From NCBI GenBank assembly GCA_017460665.1, contig JAFUAO010000069.1:1-50331 (forward strand): a stretch of DNA of 50,331 nt. Reading direction: 5' to 3'. The notes under the pieces were generated by a model that saw nothing but the letters and a program-made list of their open reading frames with translations, was not told the origin of the DNA and searched no databases. Each line of letters opens with the position of its first letter. Position 1 is the stretch's first letter. The DNA comes from Ruminococcus sp. GTDB lineage: Bacteria > Bacillota > Clostridia > Oscillospirales > Ruminococcaceae. The position numbers and the translations under genes are program-made. Positions 32,753 through 41,106 of this stretch are shown here, one piece after another.

Positions 32753-33799
32753 TCATGCCTCCTCCGTTTTCTTCATGATATGTATGTCGAAGGGATCGAA
32801 GGTCATGCCGATCATCGAGCCTACAGGCTCGGCCTTAGTGGAGTGGATCACCCATTTGTGGTCCACACCGTCAACGATCATCTCATAGTGGACGCCCTTG
32901 AACACCACTGACTCGACGATACCGGTGAGCTTGGCCTTGTCCGCAGGGATCACCTTCACGTCCTCGGGGCGGATCACCACATCGACTGTCTCGTCGGGAG
33001 AAAAGCCCTTATCTACGCACTCGAAGCGCCTTCCGGTGAACTCCACCACGCAGTCCTGGGGCATACAGCCGTTGACGATGTTGCTCTCGCCGATAAAGTC
33101 CGCAACGAAGGCATTGACGGGCTCGTTGTATATATCCGTAGGGGACCCGATCTGCTGGATATTGCCGTTGTTCATGACCACGATGCTGTCGCTCATGGTG
33201 AGGGCCTCCTCCTGATCGTGGGTGACGTAGACGAAGGTCAGCTCCAGCTCCTGCTGGATCCTTCTGAGCTCGATCTGCATCTCCTTCCTCAGCTTCAGGT
33301 CAAGAGCGCCAAGAGGCTCGTCCAGAAGGAGGACCTTCGGGCGGTTGACCAGGGCCCTTGCGATAGCCACACGCTGCTGCTGGCCGCCGGAGAGCCGGTT
33401 GACAGAGCGCTTCTCGAAGCCCATGAGGTTGACCATCTCCAGCATCTCCCCGACCCTGCTGACGATCTCCTTCTCGGGGACGTTGTTGACCCTCAGGCCG
33501 AAGGCGATGTTCTCATAGACGTTCAGATGAGGGAAGAGAGCGTATCTCTGGAAGACGGTGTTCACGTTCCTCTTGTGGGGAGGGACGCCGTTTATGCGCT
33601 TGCCCTCGAAGAAAACGTCACCGCTGGTGGGCTCAAGGAAGCCTGCTATTATGCGGAGAGTGGTGGTCTTTCCGCAGCCTGACGGCCCAAGGAAGGTGAC
33701 GAACTCCTTGTCCTTGATGTCCAGGCTTATGTCCTTGAGGATACGCTCGCTGTCCTCGAACTCCACAACGATGTTTTTAAGGCTGACGATATTTTCCAT
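32753..33799 (-). CDS. potA: Spermidine/putrescine ABC transporter ATPase PotA
   Basis: A 348-residue ABC ATPase. Walker [11 protein letters not shown] (38-47), Q-loop, signature [15 protein letters not shown] (about 136-150), Walker [13 protein letters not shown] and the switch His in THDQEEAL; residues 245-345 form a TOBE domain that binds regulators or substrate. It is the first gene of potABCD-AEC and lies 50 bp after a good promoter. Confidence 0.96.
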   Translation of the reverse strand: MENIVSLKNIVVEFEDSERILKDISLDIKDKEFVTFLGPSGCGKTTTLRIIAGFLEPTSGDVFFEGKRINGVPPHKRNVNTVFQRYALFPHLNVYENIAFGLRVNNVPEKEIVSRVGEMLEMVNLMGFEKRSVNRLSGGQQQRVAIARALVNRPKVLLLDEPLGALDLKLRKEMQIELRRIQQELELTFVYVTHDQEEALTMSDSIVVMNNGNIQQIGSPTDIYNEPVNAFVADFIGESNIVNGCMPQDCVVEFTGRRFECVDKGFSPDETVDVVIRPEDVKVIPADKAKLTGIVESVVFKGVHYEMIVDGVDHKWVIHSTKAEPVGSMIGMTFDPFDIHIMKKTEEA

Positions 33800-33848
33800 A
33801 AACCATACCCCTTTAAAGCGTTACCGCTGTAAAATTATCACAATATGT

Positions 33849-33877
33849 ATTATACCATATGATCCGCAGGATCGCAA
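33849..33877 (-). promoter_or_regulatory. Promoter of the potABCD operon
   Basis: On the minus strand TTGCGA (33877-33872) and TATAAT (33854-33849) are 17 bp apart, 50 bp before potA. Confidence 0.75.
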
Positions 33878-33909
33878 GGGCTCGTGAGGTTTTTTAGGAG
33901 CCGCCGGTC

Positions 33910-33938
33910 TTGACATGGGCGGGAAATAATGGTAAAAT
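33910..33938 (+). promoter_or_regulatory. Promoter of the zinc-ribbon protein gene
   Basis: TTGACA (33910-33915) and TAAAAT (33933-33938), 17 bp apart, 30 bp upstream of the start; diverges from the potA promoter. Confidence 0.8.
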
Positions 33939-33968
33939 ATGGGTAATACTTTATTAGGAGGTCAAACT

Positions 33969-34664
33969 ATGTTTTGCAGACACTGCGGCACCCAGATCCC
34001 TGACGGCTCTGAGAAATGTCCGTCCTGCGGAGGCGAGCTCGCTAAAAAGCCCGATCCTGCGCCGGAGACCACACCCTCTCCACAGCCGGCACCACCCCAG
34101 CCCAGCGCTCCACAGAAGCCCGACTCAGCCGTGAAGGAGCTGGCCGGAACAGTCACCGACATCGCTGCCGAGAGGACCAAGGGCCTTCCCTTGGGGCTGA
34201 TCGCAAAGGTATGCGTCCTGATAGCGATGGTGGCCTTCCTGTTCCCCTTCGTGTCGGTATCCTGTACTGAGGACAAGACCGTCCACGAGAGCTATTCGGG
34301 CCTGCGCCTCATGCTCTCTATCGAGAAGAGCAACGACTCAGTGGCAGGTCAGACCAGCTCTGAACCGAGGCCGAACTTCCTCCTCATCGTCACATTTGCA
34401 GGAGCGGCAGCAACGGCTGTCATACTCTTCCGCAAGAACGACCTGAGGCTCGGCATGATCATCTCGGCGATCTCAGCGGCAGCGCTCCTGCTGTTCCGCC
34501 TTACCTTCCGCAGCTATTACGACCTGACCGGCGACTATGCGGACTATATCAAGGTCAAAACGAAATTCGGATTTGTCCTATGCCTGCTGATGCTGCTGTG
34601 TACAGCGGCGGCGTGCCTGCTGGAGCGAAAAAACAAGGGTGAGAGCAGTCCTGCCGGTAAATAA
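33969..34664 (+). CDS. Zinc-ribbon membrane protein of unknown function
   Basis: A 231-residue protein. Residues 1-25 are a two-CxxC zinc ribbon (FCRHCGTQIP, KCPSCGGEL). A Pro-rich linker (30-55) follows, then four membrane segments (about 78-98, 138-154, 160-178, 198-214). Zinc-ribbon/membrane proteins of this layout are common and uncharacterised in clostridia. The ATG at 33969 follows AGGAGG by 7 nt; an earlier in-frame ATG at 33939 lies inside the promoter. Confidence 0.85.
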   Translation: MFCRHCGTQIPDGSEKCPSCGGELAKKPDPAPETTPSPQPAPPQPSAPQKPDSAVKELAGTVTDIAAERTKGLPLGLIAKVCVLIAMVAFLFPFVSVSCTEDKTVHESYSGLRLMLSIEKSNDSVAGQTSSEPRPNFLLIVTFAGAAATAVILFRKNDLRLGMIISAISAAALLLFRLTFRSYYDLTGDYADYIKVKTKFGFVLCLLMLLCTAAACLLERKNKGESSPAGK

Positions 34665-34711
34665 ACTCAAAAAGCCCCGAGGTAAGAACGGTACACATAC
34701 AGAAGCATTGA

Positions 34712-34757
34712 GCCATAGTACTTCTGATCTAAAGTCAGAAGTACTATGGCGTTTTTA
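34712..34757 (+). terminator. Terminator after the zinc-ribbon gene, long perfect stem
   Basis: GCCATAGTACTTCTGA (34712-34727) and TCAGAAGTACTATGGC (34735-34750) form a perfect 16-bp stem with a 7-nt loop, then G and five Ts. The stem is longer and more AT-rich than other terminators here and lies at the left border of the AT-rich gene. Confidence 0.75.
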
Positions 34758-34786
34758 TTGACGATCCAGCGATCTCATGCTATAAT
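34758..34786 (+). promoter_or_regulatory. Promoter of the AT-rich 103-residue gene
   Basis: TTGACG (34758-34763) and extended -10 TGCTATAAT (34781-34786 for the hexamer), 17 bp apart, 37 bp upstream of the start and directly after the long stem-loop. Confidence 0.75.
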
Positions 34787-34823
34787 TGTTACTAAGAAAG
34801 ATCGGGATCTAGAGGTGATTATT

Positions 34824-35135
34824 ATGGCTGAAGTTACAGTAAAAGTAATTGAAGTAATTGATGATACTGGATATCCAATGATTATTAAATGTAAGTTTAA
34901 AGACTGTAAAGATATTGAGCATTATTTTATTGATAAAGTACCTGTGATTTGCCAATGTGAAAGATATCCTTCTGAACTGCCATGCTTAAAGCAGAATTGT
35001 ACCGGAGCTATTCGATGTAATATTATTGGTGAAACAGATAAAACGTATATCATTGATACTGAATTTCCTGATGACGTTGAGTCGCTTAACAATGAGTATC
35101 AATTTGAGGTTTGGAAAGAACAGGTAAAGCTATAA
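34824..35135 (+). CDS. AT-rich orphan gene, 103-residue hypothetical protein
   Basis: Encodes an acidic soluble protein (MAEVTVKVIEVIDDTG...) with five cysteines (CKFKDC, CQCERYPSELPC, QNC) and no recognised domain. AGAGGTGAT precedes the chosen ATG; an upstream ATG at 34746 overlaps the promoter. Base composition is strikingly AT-rich (codons such as att, gat, aaa), unlike every neighbour, which suggests recent transfer. It has a complete own promoter and terminator, so it looks like a single-gene cargo. Small solitary AT-rich genes of this type include immunity and defence proteins, but nothing in the sequence shows this. Confidence 0.8.
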   Translation: MAEVTVKVIEVIDDTGYPMIIKCKFKDCKDIEHYFIDKVPVICQCERYPSELPCLKQNCTGAIRCNIIGETDKTYIIDTEFPDDVESLNNEYQFEVWKEQVKL

Positions 35136-35170
35136 ATTCTGTTTTATCTCAGCAGCCGTATAAAATACAA

Positions 35171-35210
35171 ATGCCCCGAAGCACTTTGAAATGCCTCGGG
35201 GCTGTTTTTT
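35171..35210. terminator. Terminator/repeat after the AT-rich gene
   Basis: GCCCCGA (35173-35179) pairs with TCGGGGC (35196-35202) followed by TG and six Ts. The 32-base core is nearly the reverse complement of the terminator at 43076-43115, so it is a repeated palindrome reused as a terminator. It separates convergent genes. Confidence 0.8.
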
Positions 35211-35248
35211 ATGCGGAGATCTGCTGTGTCTGTCTGACAGGGAGCCGG

Positions 35249-37879
35249 TCATTCCGTACCGTCGAACATATAGATGAACTTCACGGTGCCGTCCATATCC
35301 TCGGACTTCCCGGAGAAGGTGGTGTAGCCTCTGGAGGCGTCACGGACCGCCTTGAAGCGCTCGGTGATGTTGGGGAGCTCCTCGTCAAGGGCCCCTGTGA
35401 GCTTCGCAACGCCCTCGTCGTCGAACTTCTTCATGCCGTCCCTGAGCTCCTTGGAGCCGTCCTTTAGCTGGCCCACACCGTCGATAAGGGCAGAGCTGCC
35501 GTCCTTTAGCTGGCCGACGCCGCCCCAGAGAGCGTTTGCGCCGGAGGAGAGCTCACCTGCGCCCTTCTGGAGGGTCAGGATCGACTGGTAGAGGGTCCCG
35601 GCGCCTGCGGAGAGCTGGCCGCTGCCATCAAGGAGCTGGCCGAGGCCATTGTCCAGGGCGTAGGAGCCTGCATAGAGCCGGTCAAAGCCGCCTCCCAGAG
35701 TATCTGCGCCGGCGGAGAGCTGAGCGGTGCCGCCCTTTAGGTCAAATGCCCCTGCGGAGAGCTGGCCCAGACCGGAGTCCAGAGCGTAGGCGCCGCCGGA
35801 GAGGGCCTCGATGCCCTTTACCAGCTGGTCGATGCCGGAAACCAGGCTCGTGCCGCCGCCGGAGAGCTGTCCTATGCCGTGCTCCAGCTGAGCTGCGCCG
35901 TCGGAGACCGATCCTGCGCCCTGTGCCAGCTGCTGAGCGGAGCCTGAGAGCTGCGAGGCGCCCTCTGCCAGAGCCTTTCCGCCAAGGTCGAGCTGGCCCA
36001 GACCGTCAGTGAGGGCAGAGGATCCCTCCTGTGCGGTCTCAAGACCGGCAGAGAGCTGGCCCAGACCGGCAGAGAGAGTATCTGCGCCGGACTGTAGCGC
36101 CTCAGCGCCCTGTGAGAGCTCACCGCTCATCGCTCCGGAGATCTGCTGCTGAGCGGCGATCGTCTGCTGGAGGGTCCCGACCGCCACTGCCAGCTCCTCC
36201 GAGGGAGATGCCTCGTAAAGGGCCTGCAAAGCCTCCAGAGCCTGCTGGTCCGCAGCGATCGTGGCGTCAAGGCTCCCGGCTGCTGAGCCGATGCCCTCTG
36301 CCAGAGCTCCTGCGCCCTGTGAGAGCTCAGAGGCGCCGCCGGAGAGCGTGTCTGCGCCGGTCTTTGCCGAAGCTACGCCCTCTGCAAGAGCGTCAGCGCC
36401 GGTCTTTGCGGAGGTGATCCCCTGGCTGAGCTGTCCGGCCGATCCCGAGAGCTGTGAGGCTCCCCCTGAGAGTGCCTCAGCACCCTGAGCTACCTGAGCC
36501 GAGCCGTCACGGAGCTGAGCGCTGCCGTCGGTCAGGGACTCGGCGCCGCTGCTGAGAGCGGAAGCGCCCTGAGTTAGGGAAGAAGTGCCTTCCGAGACCC
36601 TCTCAAAGCCCGAGACAAGTTCCTGCGAGCCGTTTTTCGCCTGTGAGAGCCCCTCTGATAGGGCCTGAGCACCTTCATCTGCCTTTTTGATCCCATCGAT
36701 GAGGGCAGAAGCCCCGTCGCCGGCCTGTCCCAAGCCCTCATAGAGCTGAGACGATCCGTCCTTGGCGGACTTTAGGCCGCTGTCGAGGGCGGAGGCTCCC
36801 TGAGAAAGGCTCTCTGCGCCGCCGGCCAGCTTCCCTGAGCCGTCGCTGAGCTGAGAAGCGCCGTTTTTCAGCTCCTGCGAGCCGGAGAGCAGCTTGTCGA
36901 TGCCGTCGGTCAGGTCGCCGGACTTGTCTGAAAGGGTAGAGATCCCGTCGTAGAGCTGTGCGGCTCCGTCACAGAGCCTGTCAGCGCCGTCGGAGAGCTC
37001 CTTCAGCTTGTCTGAGAGCTCCCCGAAGGAGAAGCTGTCCTCGTCTAAGTCCAGCTGAGAGAAGATCTCGTTGGAGACCACGGTAACGGAGGTATTCATG
37101 GAAAATCCGGTAACGTCGGCGCTGAGCTCGAAGCTGTCAGGGAGGGAAAGATCTGCGCCGTCTAGGTCGTCAAGGCCAAGGCTTTCAGAGAGGCCGGGGA
37201 AGGCCGCTCCCACAACGATCAGCCTGTCGCCGTCAGAGATCACCTTTCCGCCTGTGACCTCCACATTGAGGAACTTCTCCGTATCCAGGACAGCAGCGCT
37301 GGCGGCCATGAAGGGAACGTAGATGTCCCGTTTTTCGCCGTTCACGGTAACAGTGGACTTCTCCTTGTTGGTGTAGGTCCAGCGGATCGTCAGGTGGCCG
37401 CTCTTGCCCACGATCTCCTCGGGAGAAACGGTCTTGCCGTCCAGAGAATAGCTGATCTGGACGTCCACAGGGAGCTCCTTGTCGGTGGTGCCCTTGTAGT
37501 AGATGTCGCTGCCCTGAGCGCTCCAGTCCAGCTCGTCGCCGGACTGAGCGAAGACCTCGTCGCCCTTGACGTTGACTATGTCGGAAAGTGTGGAAATATC
37601 GCTGAGAGTGCCGGCAGCCTTGGCATTTTTCAGCCAGTCGCTGACGATCACGTTCTTGACGGAGGAGTCTGAGTTACAGAGGACGTAAACTGTCTCGTCC
37701 TTGCAGGCCGAGGCCTCTGATGCGGTCCTCTCCGGAGTGCTTGCAGAGCCGGCCTTCTCCTTCATCACAGGCGAGCTCTCCTCCCTGCCAAGGCTCTTTG
37801 CGTATGCGATAGAGCCCGTAGCACCGGCGGAAACGGCTGCTGCCAGGACTCCGGCCAAGATCTTCTTATATGTTTTCAT
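35249..37879 (-). CDS. Secreted YhgE/Pip-like repeat protein, partner of the MMPL exporter
   Basis: An 876-residue protein. Residues 1-27 are a signal peptide or membrane anchor. Residues 60-280 form a mixed domain. About 285-815 is a long run of degenerate 7- and 11-residue repeats of the type LSxGAxxLxxG, the pattern of YhgE/Pip proteins, expected to form a long rod outside the membrane. Unlike classic YhgE there is no C-terminal membrane domain; the protein ends hydrophilic (MDGTVKFIYMFDGTE). At the DNA level the repeat gives a GC-rich quasi-periodic tract. It starts 19 bp after the MMPL gene, so both work together, probably in exporting a lipid or peptide. The start follows GAAAGGAGC. Confidence 0.85.
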   Translation of the reverse strand: MKTYKKILAGVLAAAVSAGATGSIAYAKSLGREESSPVMKEKAGSASTPERTASEASACKDETVYVLCNSDSSVKNVIVSDWLKNAKAAGTLSDISTLSDIVNVKGDEVFAQSGDELDWSAQGSDIYYKGTTDKELPVDVQISYSLDGKTVSPEEIVGKSGHLTIRWTYTNKEKSTVTVNGEKRDIYVPFMAASAAVLDTEKFLNVEVTGGKVISDGDRLIVVGAAFPGLSESLGLDDLDGADLSLPDSFELSADVTGFSMNTSVTVVSNEIFSQLDLDEDSFSFGELSDKLKELSDGADRLCDGAAQLYDGISTLSDKSGDLTDGIDKLLSGSQELKNGASQLSDGSGKLAGGAESLSQGASALDSGLKSAKDGSSQLYEGLGQAGDGASALIDGIKKADEGAQALSEGLSQAKNGSQELVSGFERVSEGTSSLTQGASALSSGAESLTDGSAQLRDGSAQVAQGAEALSGGASQLSGSAGQLSQGITSAKTGADALAEGVASAKTGADTLSGGASELSQGAGALAEGIGSAAGSLDATIAADQQALEALQALYEASPSEELAVAVGTLQQTIAAQQQISGAMSGELSQGAEALQSGADTLSAGLGQLSAGLETAQEGSSALTDGLGQLDLGGKALAEGASQLSGSAQQLAQGAGSVSDGAAQLEHGIGQLSGGGTSLVSGIDQLVKGIEALSGGAYALDSGLGQLSAGAFDLKGGTAQLSAGADTLGGGFDRLYAGSYALDNGLGQLLDGSGQLSAGAGTLYQSILTLQKGAGELSSGANALWGGVGQLKDGSSALIDGVGQLKDGSKELRDGMKKFDDEGVAKLTGALDEELPNITERFKAVRDASRGYTTFSGKSEDMDGTVKFIYMFDGTE

Positions 37880-37898
37880 GATGATAGCTCCTTTCGGC

Positions 37899-40007
37899 TC
37901 ATGCCAGCTTTATCTTATGCTTGTGGGAAGTCTTTTTCTGCTCGTCGTCAGGCAGGAAGCCCTTGCTGGTGCGGCAGATGATACCGTCGAACACCATGAA
38001 CATCGAGGGCAGCACGCCTATGACGACTACCATTGAGATCAGTGCTCCTCTTGAAAGGAGGACGCACAGAGATGAGATCATACCGATCTTAGAGTACACC
38101 GCAACGCCTACCGTGGCGGCGAAGAAGCCTAATGCCGAGGTGACCACTGACTTCACCGAGGTGCTCAGCGCTATGCCGACGGCCTCCTTTTTGGGCTTTC
38201 CGGAGGAGCGCTCGGTGCGGTATCTGGTAGTCATGAGGATAGCGTAGTCAACAGTCGCTCCGAGCTGGATCGTGCCGATGACTACCGATGCGATGAAGGG
38301 CAGGCTCGTGCCCATGAAGTATGCAAGGCCAAGGTTGATCATGATCGCCAGCTCGATCACTGCCACAAGGATCACCGGCAGGGAGACCGACCGGAAGGTG
38401 AAGGCGATGATCAGGAAGACCGCTGCGATCGAAAGTATGCTTACCACCTTGAAGTCGTGGTCGGTGATCTGGATAAGGTCCTGAGTAGCGGGAGCCTCGC
38501 CGATCAGCATACTGTCGGGGTCATAGCGCTCTGTGATACCGATCAGCTCCTGGATCTGGGCGCCCACCTCGTCGGTGGCCACCTTGTACTCAGAGCCGAT
38601 CATCATTAGCTGCCAGTCGTCGCTTTTGAGTATGCTGCGGATGCTGTCCGGCACCACCTCGTCGGGGATCGCCGATCCGATCAGCGAGTCGAAGCTCAGG
38701 GCGAACTGCACGCCATCGGTGTCCTTGATCTCGTCCACCATTTTTCTTGCGGACTTAGAGTCAAGGTCCGAGCTGACCAGCAGCAGGTGAGTGCTGTTCA
38801 TATCGTACTCCTCAGAGAGCTTGGTATTGGCGATGACGCTGTCCAGCTCTGCCGGGAGGGTGCTGTCCAAATTGTAGTAAACATCGTAGTTGTTGTAGCC
38901 GTAGACCGCCGGGATCAGCAGCACCACAGCTCCCACGAGGAAGATCCATGAGCGCTTCATGATGAAGGCCGAGGTCCTCTTGAAGGCCGGGAGCAGGTCC
39001 CTGTGAGAGGTCCGCTCGATCGCCTTGTCGAAGATAAGTATCATTGCCGGGAGGACCGTCACGCAGGCGACGACTCCGCAGACCACGCCCTTTGCCATGA
39101 CTATGCCCAGGTCAAGTCCCAGGGTGAAGCTCATGAAGCACATGGCAAGGAAGCCTGCGATCGTGGTGAAGGAGCTCCCCACCACGGAAACGATCGTAGC
39201 GGCGATAGCGTGGGCCATTGCCTCTCTGCGGTCGGGGAAGCTCTTCTGCTGCTCCTTGTAGCTGTGCCAGAGGAAGATCGAATAGTCCATGGTGACGCCG
39301 AGCTGGAGCACCAGCGCCAGAGCCTGAGTGATGAATGAGATCTGGCCCAGGAAGAAGTTGGATCCCAGGTTCCACACGATCGCCAGACCGATGCTCAGCA
39401 TGAAGAACACCGGTATCAGGAAGGAGTCCATGGCCAGTACCAGAACGGCGCTTGTCAGGATCACGGCGATGATGGCGTAGATCACTGACTCGCTGTCGGA
39501 GAGGTGCTTCATATCCGCAGTCACGGCGGACATACCGCTGATGAAGCACTGCTTTGAGGTGATCTTCCTCATCTCGTCGATAGCGGCAAGGGTGCCGTCG
39601 GCGGAGGTAGTGTCGTCGAAGAACACTGCCATTATGGAAGAGTCACCCTTGTTGAAGGCGTCATAGACCTTCTCCGGCAGGATCTCACGGGGAACGTTCA
39701 GGTCGGTGAGGGAGTCGTAGCAGACCACCTCGGCGACGTGGTCCACGCCGGAGATCTTATCGGCGGTCTCCTTGATCTCCTTCGGCGTCATGCCCTCAGT
39801 TATGACGAAGGAGAAGCCGCCCTTCCCGAAGTCGTCCTTGAGTATGTCCTGGCCCACCATGGTGCTCAGGTCCTTTGGCAGGTAGGAGAGTATGTCATAG
39901 TTGACACGGGTGTTGATGTATCCAAGTGCAGAGGGTATGATCAGCAGGACTCCCAAAAGGAGGATCAGTATCCTGTGCTTAACGATAAATTCGCCGAATT
40001 TCAGCAT
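37899..40007 (-). CDS. MMPL-family RND transporter
   Basis: A 702-residue export pump with about twelve membrane helices arranged as 1+5 twice, and two external loops (about 40-190 and 390-520). Typical MMPL segments include LQLGVTMDYSIFLWHSYKE and IQLGATVDYAILMTTRYR, where the Asp residues act in proton coupling. The start is the ATG at 40007 (MLKFGEF), with AAAGGA 9 nt upstream; the longer frame starting at 40130 would run through the promoter and operator. It is divergent from a TetR regulator, and three palindromes lie between the two. Confidence 0.93.
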   Translation of the reverse strand: MLKFGEFIVKHRILILLLGVLLIIPSALGYINTRVNYDILSYLPKDLSTMVGQDILKDDFGKGGFSFVITEGMTPKEIKETADKISGVDHVAEVVCYDSLTDLNVPREILPEKVYDAFNKGDSSIMAVFFDDTTSADGTLAAIDEMRKITSKQCFISGMSAVTADMKHLSDSESVIYAIIAVILTSAVLVLAMDSFLIPVFFMLSIGLAIVWNLGSNFFLGQISFITQALALVLQLGVTMDYSIFLWHSYKEQQKSFPDRREAMAHAIAATIVSVVGSSFTTIAGFLAMCFMSFTLGLDLGIVMAKGVVCGVVACVTVLPAMILIFDKAIERTSHRDLLPAFKRTSAFIMKRSWIFLVGAVVLLIPAVYGYNNYDVYYNLDSTLPAELDSVIANTKLSEEYDMNSTHLLLVSSDLDSKSARKMVDEIKDTDGVQFALSFDSLIGSAIPDEVVPDSIRSILKSDDWQLMMIGSEYKVATDEVGAQIQELIGITERYDPDSMLIGEAPATQDLIQITDHDFKVVSILSIAAVFLIIAFTFRSVSLPVILVAVIELAIMINLGLAYFMGTSLPFIASVVIGTIQLGATVDYAILMTTRYRTERSSGKPKKEAVGIALSTSVKSVVTSALGFFAATVGVAVYSKIGMISSLCVLLSRGALISMVVVIGVLPSMFMVFDGIICRTSKGFLPDDEQKKTSHKHKIKLA

Positions 40008-40050
40008 ATCATCATTCCTTTCTCGCAGGGGATAGTTTTCCTTACAAAAT

Positions 40051-40079
40051 AGTATATTCCAAAAATGACCAGAGGTCAA
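40051..40079 (-). promoter_or_regulatory. Promoter of the MMPL operon
   Basis: On the minus strand TTGACC (40079-40074) and TATACT (40056-40051), 17 bp apart. The -35 overlaps the first TetR operator, so the repressor would block polymerase directly. Confidence 0.75.
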
Positions 40080-40165
40080 TAGTTTTCGGGGAGAAAAATG
40101 ACTTTCGGTCAGGATTTCGTCGCCCTGCACAAATTAGCTCTCGTCCGGAGAATGACTAATGGTCA
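40066..40165. promoter_or_regulatory. Three TetR-type operators
   Basis: TGACCAGAGGTCA (40066-40078), TGACTTTCGGTCA (40099-40111) and TGACTAATGGTCA (40153-40165) share the pattern TGACY-NNN-GGTCA, each centred on an inverted repeat. The first overlaps the MMPL -35; the third lies 12 bp upstream of the tetR -35. This fits autoregulation and control of both directions by the adjacent TetR protein. Confidence 0.85.
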
Positions 40166-40176
40166 ATTTTGATCCC

Positions 40177-40205
40177 TTGACAGGCCCCTCCCTTTTCGCT
40201 ATAAT
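40177..40205 (+). promoter_or_regulatory. Promoter of the tetR gene
   Basis: TTGACA (40177-40182) and TATAAT (40200-40205), 17 bp apart, about 64 bp before the start codon. Confidence 0.85.
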
Positions 40206-40268
40206 AAGGATAACGACCGTTCGGGCTGTGCCGGATCTGACTGCCCGAGCTTGAGAAAGGTGTATATT

Positions 40269-40874
40269 ATGGGAAAAGTAGACGCTAACAAGCAGCTAAA
40301 GGAGTCCTCGCTGCTGAGAACTGCCTTCGAGTTCTTCACCACCAAGGGCTTCAGCAAGACCTCTATCGCCGACATCGTAGGGAAAGCAGGAGTGGCCAAG
40401 GGGACCTTCTACCTGTATTTCAAGGACAAGTACGATATCCGCAACAGGCTGATCTCCCATAAATCCAGCCAGCTCTTCCGCAATGCCCTCGACGAGCTCA
40501 GCCCTGTGCTGCCGGAGCTCCCCTTCGAGGAGAGGCTCCTGAAGATCTTGGACAATATCATCGACCAGCTCAACGAGGACAAGTCCCTGCTGACGTTCAT
40601 CTCGAAGAATTTGAGCTGGGGGATATTCAAGTCGGCCCTGACCTCGCCCACTCTCGACGAAGACATCAACTTCTCCGACGTATACCGCCAGATGCTGGAC
40701 GAGGCGCCGTATAAGTTCCGTGACCCGGAGATAATGCTGTTCATGATCATCGAGCTGGTGTCCTCGACCTGCTATTCTGCGATCCTCTACGGCGATCCCT
40801 GCGGACTTGACCGGCTAAAGCCCTATCTCTACGGAGCCGTAAGGCTGATCATCGACCAGCACAGGGAGAAATAA
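40269..40874 (+). CDS. TetR/AcrR-family repressor
   Basis: A 201-residue repressor. Residues 10-58 are the TetR helix-turn-helix (TAFEFFTTKGFSKTSIADIV, then KAGVAKGTFYLYFKDKYDI); the rest is an all-helical ligand/dimer domain. The start at 40269 (MGKVDANK) follows AGAAAGG 9 nt upstream; an in-frame ATG at 40251 would place the ribosome site poorly. It diverges from the MMPL/YhgE-like operon and three operators lie between, so it very likely controls that exporter in response to an exported or membrane-active compound. Confidence 0.93.
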   Translation: MGKVDANKQLKESSLLRTAFEFFTTKGFSKTSIADIVGKAGVAKGTFYLYFKDKYDIRNRLISHKSSQLFRNALDELSPVLPELPFEERLLKILDNIIDQLNEDKSLLTFISKNLSWGIFKSALTSPTLDEDINFSDVYRQMLDEAPYKFRDPEIMLFMIIELVSSTCYSAILYGDPCGLDRLKPYLYGAVRLIIDQHREK

Positions 40875-40972
40875 GGCCTCTCCCGATCGGCAATTTGTTA
40901 CAAAAAAGCAATATTTTCATTGTTAGAGATCCACAAATTATTTCCGCAACGGTACAAAATATTCCCAGATCA

Positions 40973-41001
40973 TTGACATTCATGCGGTTTTGTGGTAAAT
41001 T
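40973..41001 (+). promoter_or_regulatory. Probable promoter of the GH5 gene with a structured leader
   Basis: TTGACA (40973-40978) is 17 bp from TAAATT (40996-41001), itself preceded by TGG. The leader of about 100 nt to the ATG contains GC-rich partly complementary segments (41034-41070) that may fold. Confidence 0.5.
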
Positions 41002-41106
41002 ATAGGTGTAAAATAATGTCAGCTCAGACAGCAGCGTTCGGGAGTAGGCACCCGCCCGCAGCTTGGCTGTTTGTTGTGCTGTCAATAAAAAAGGAGTTTG
41101 ATAAAC

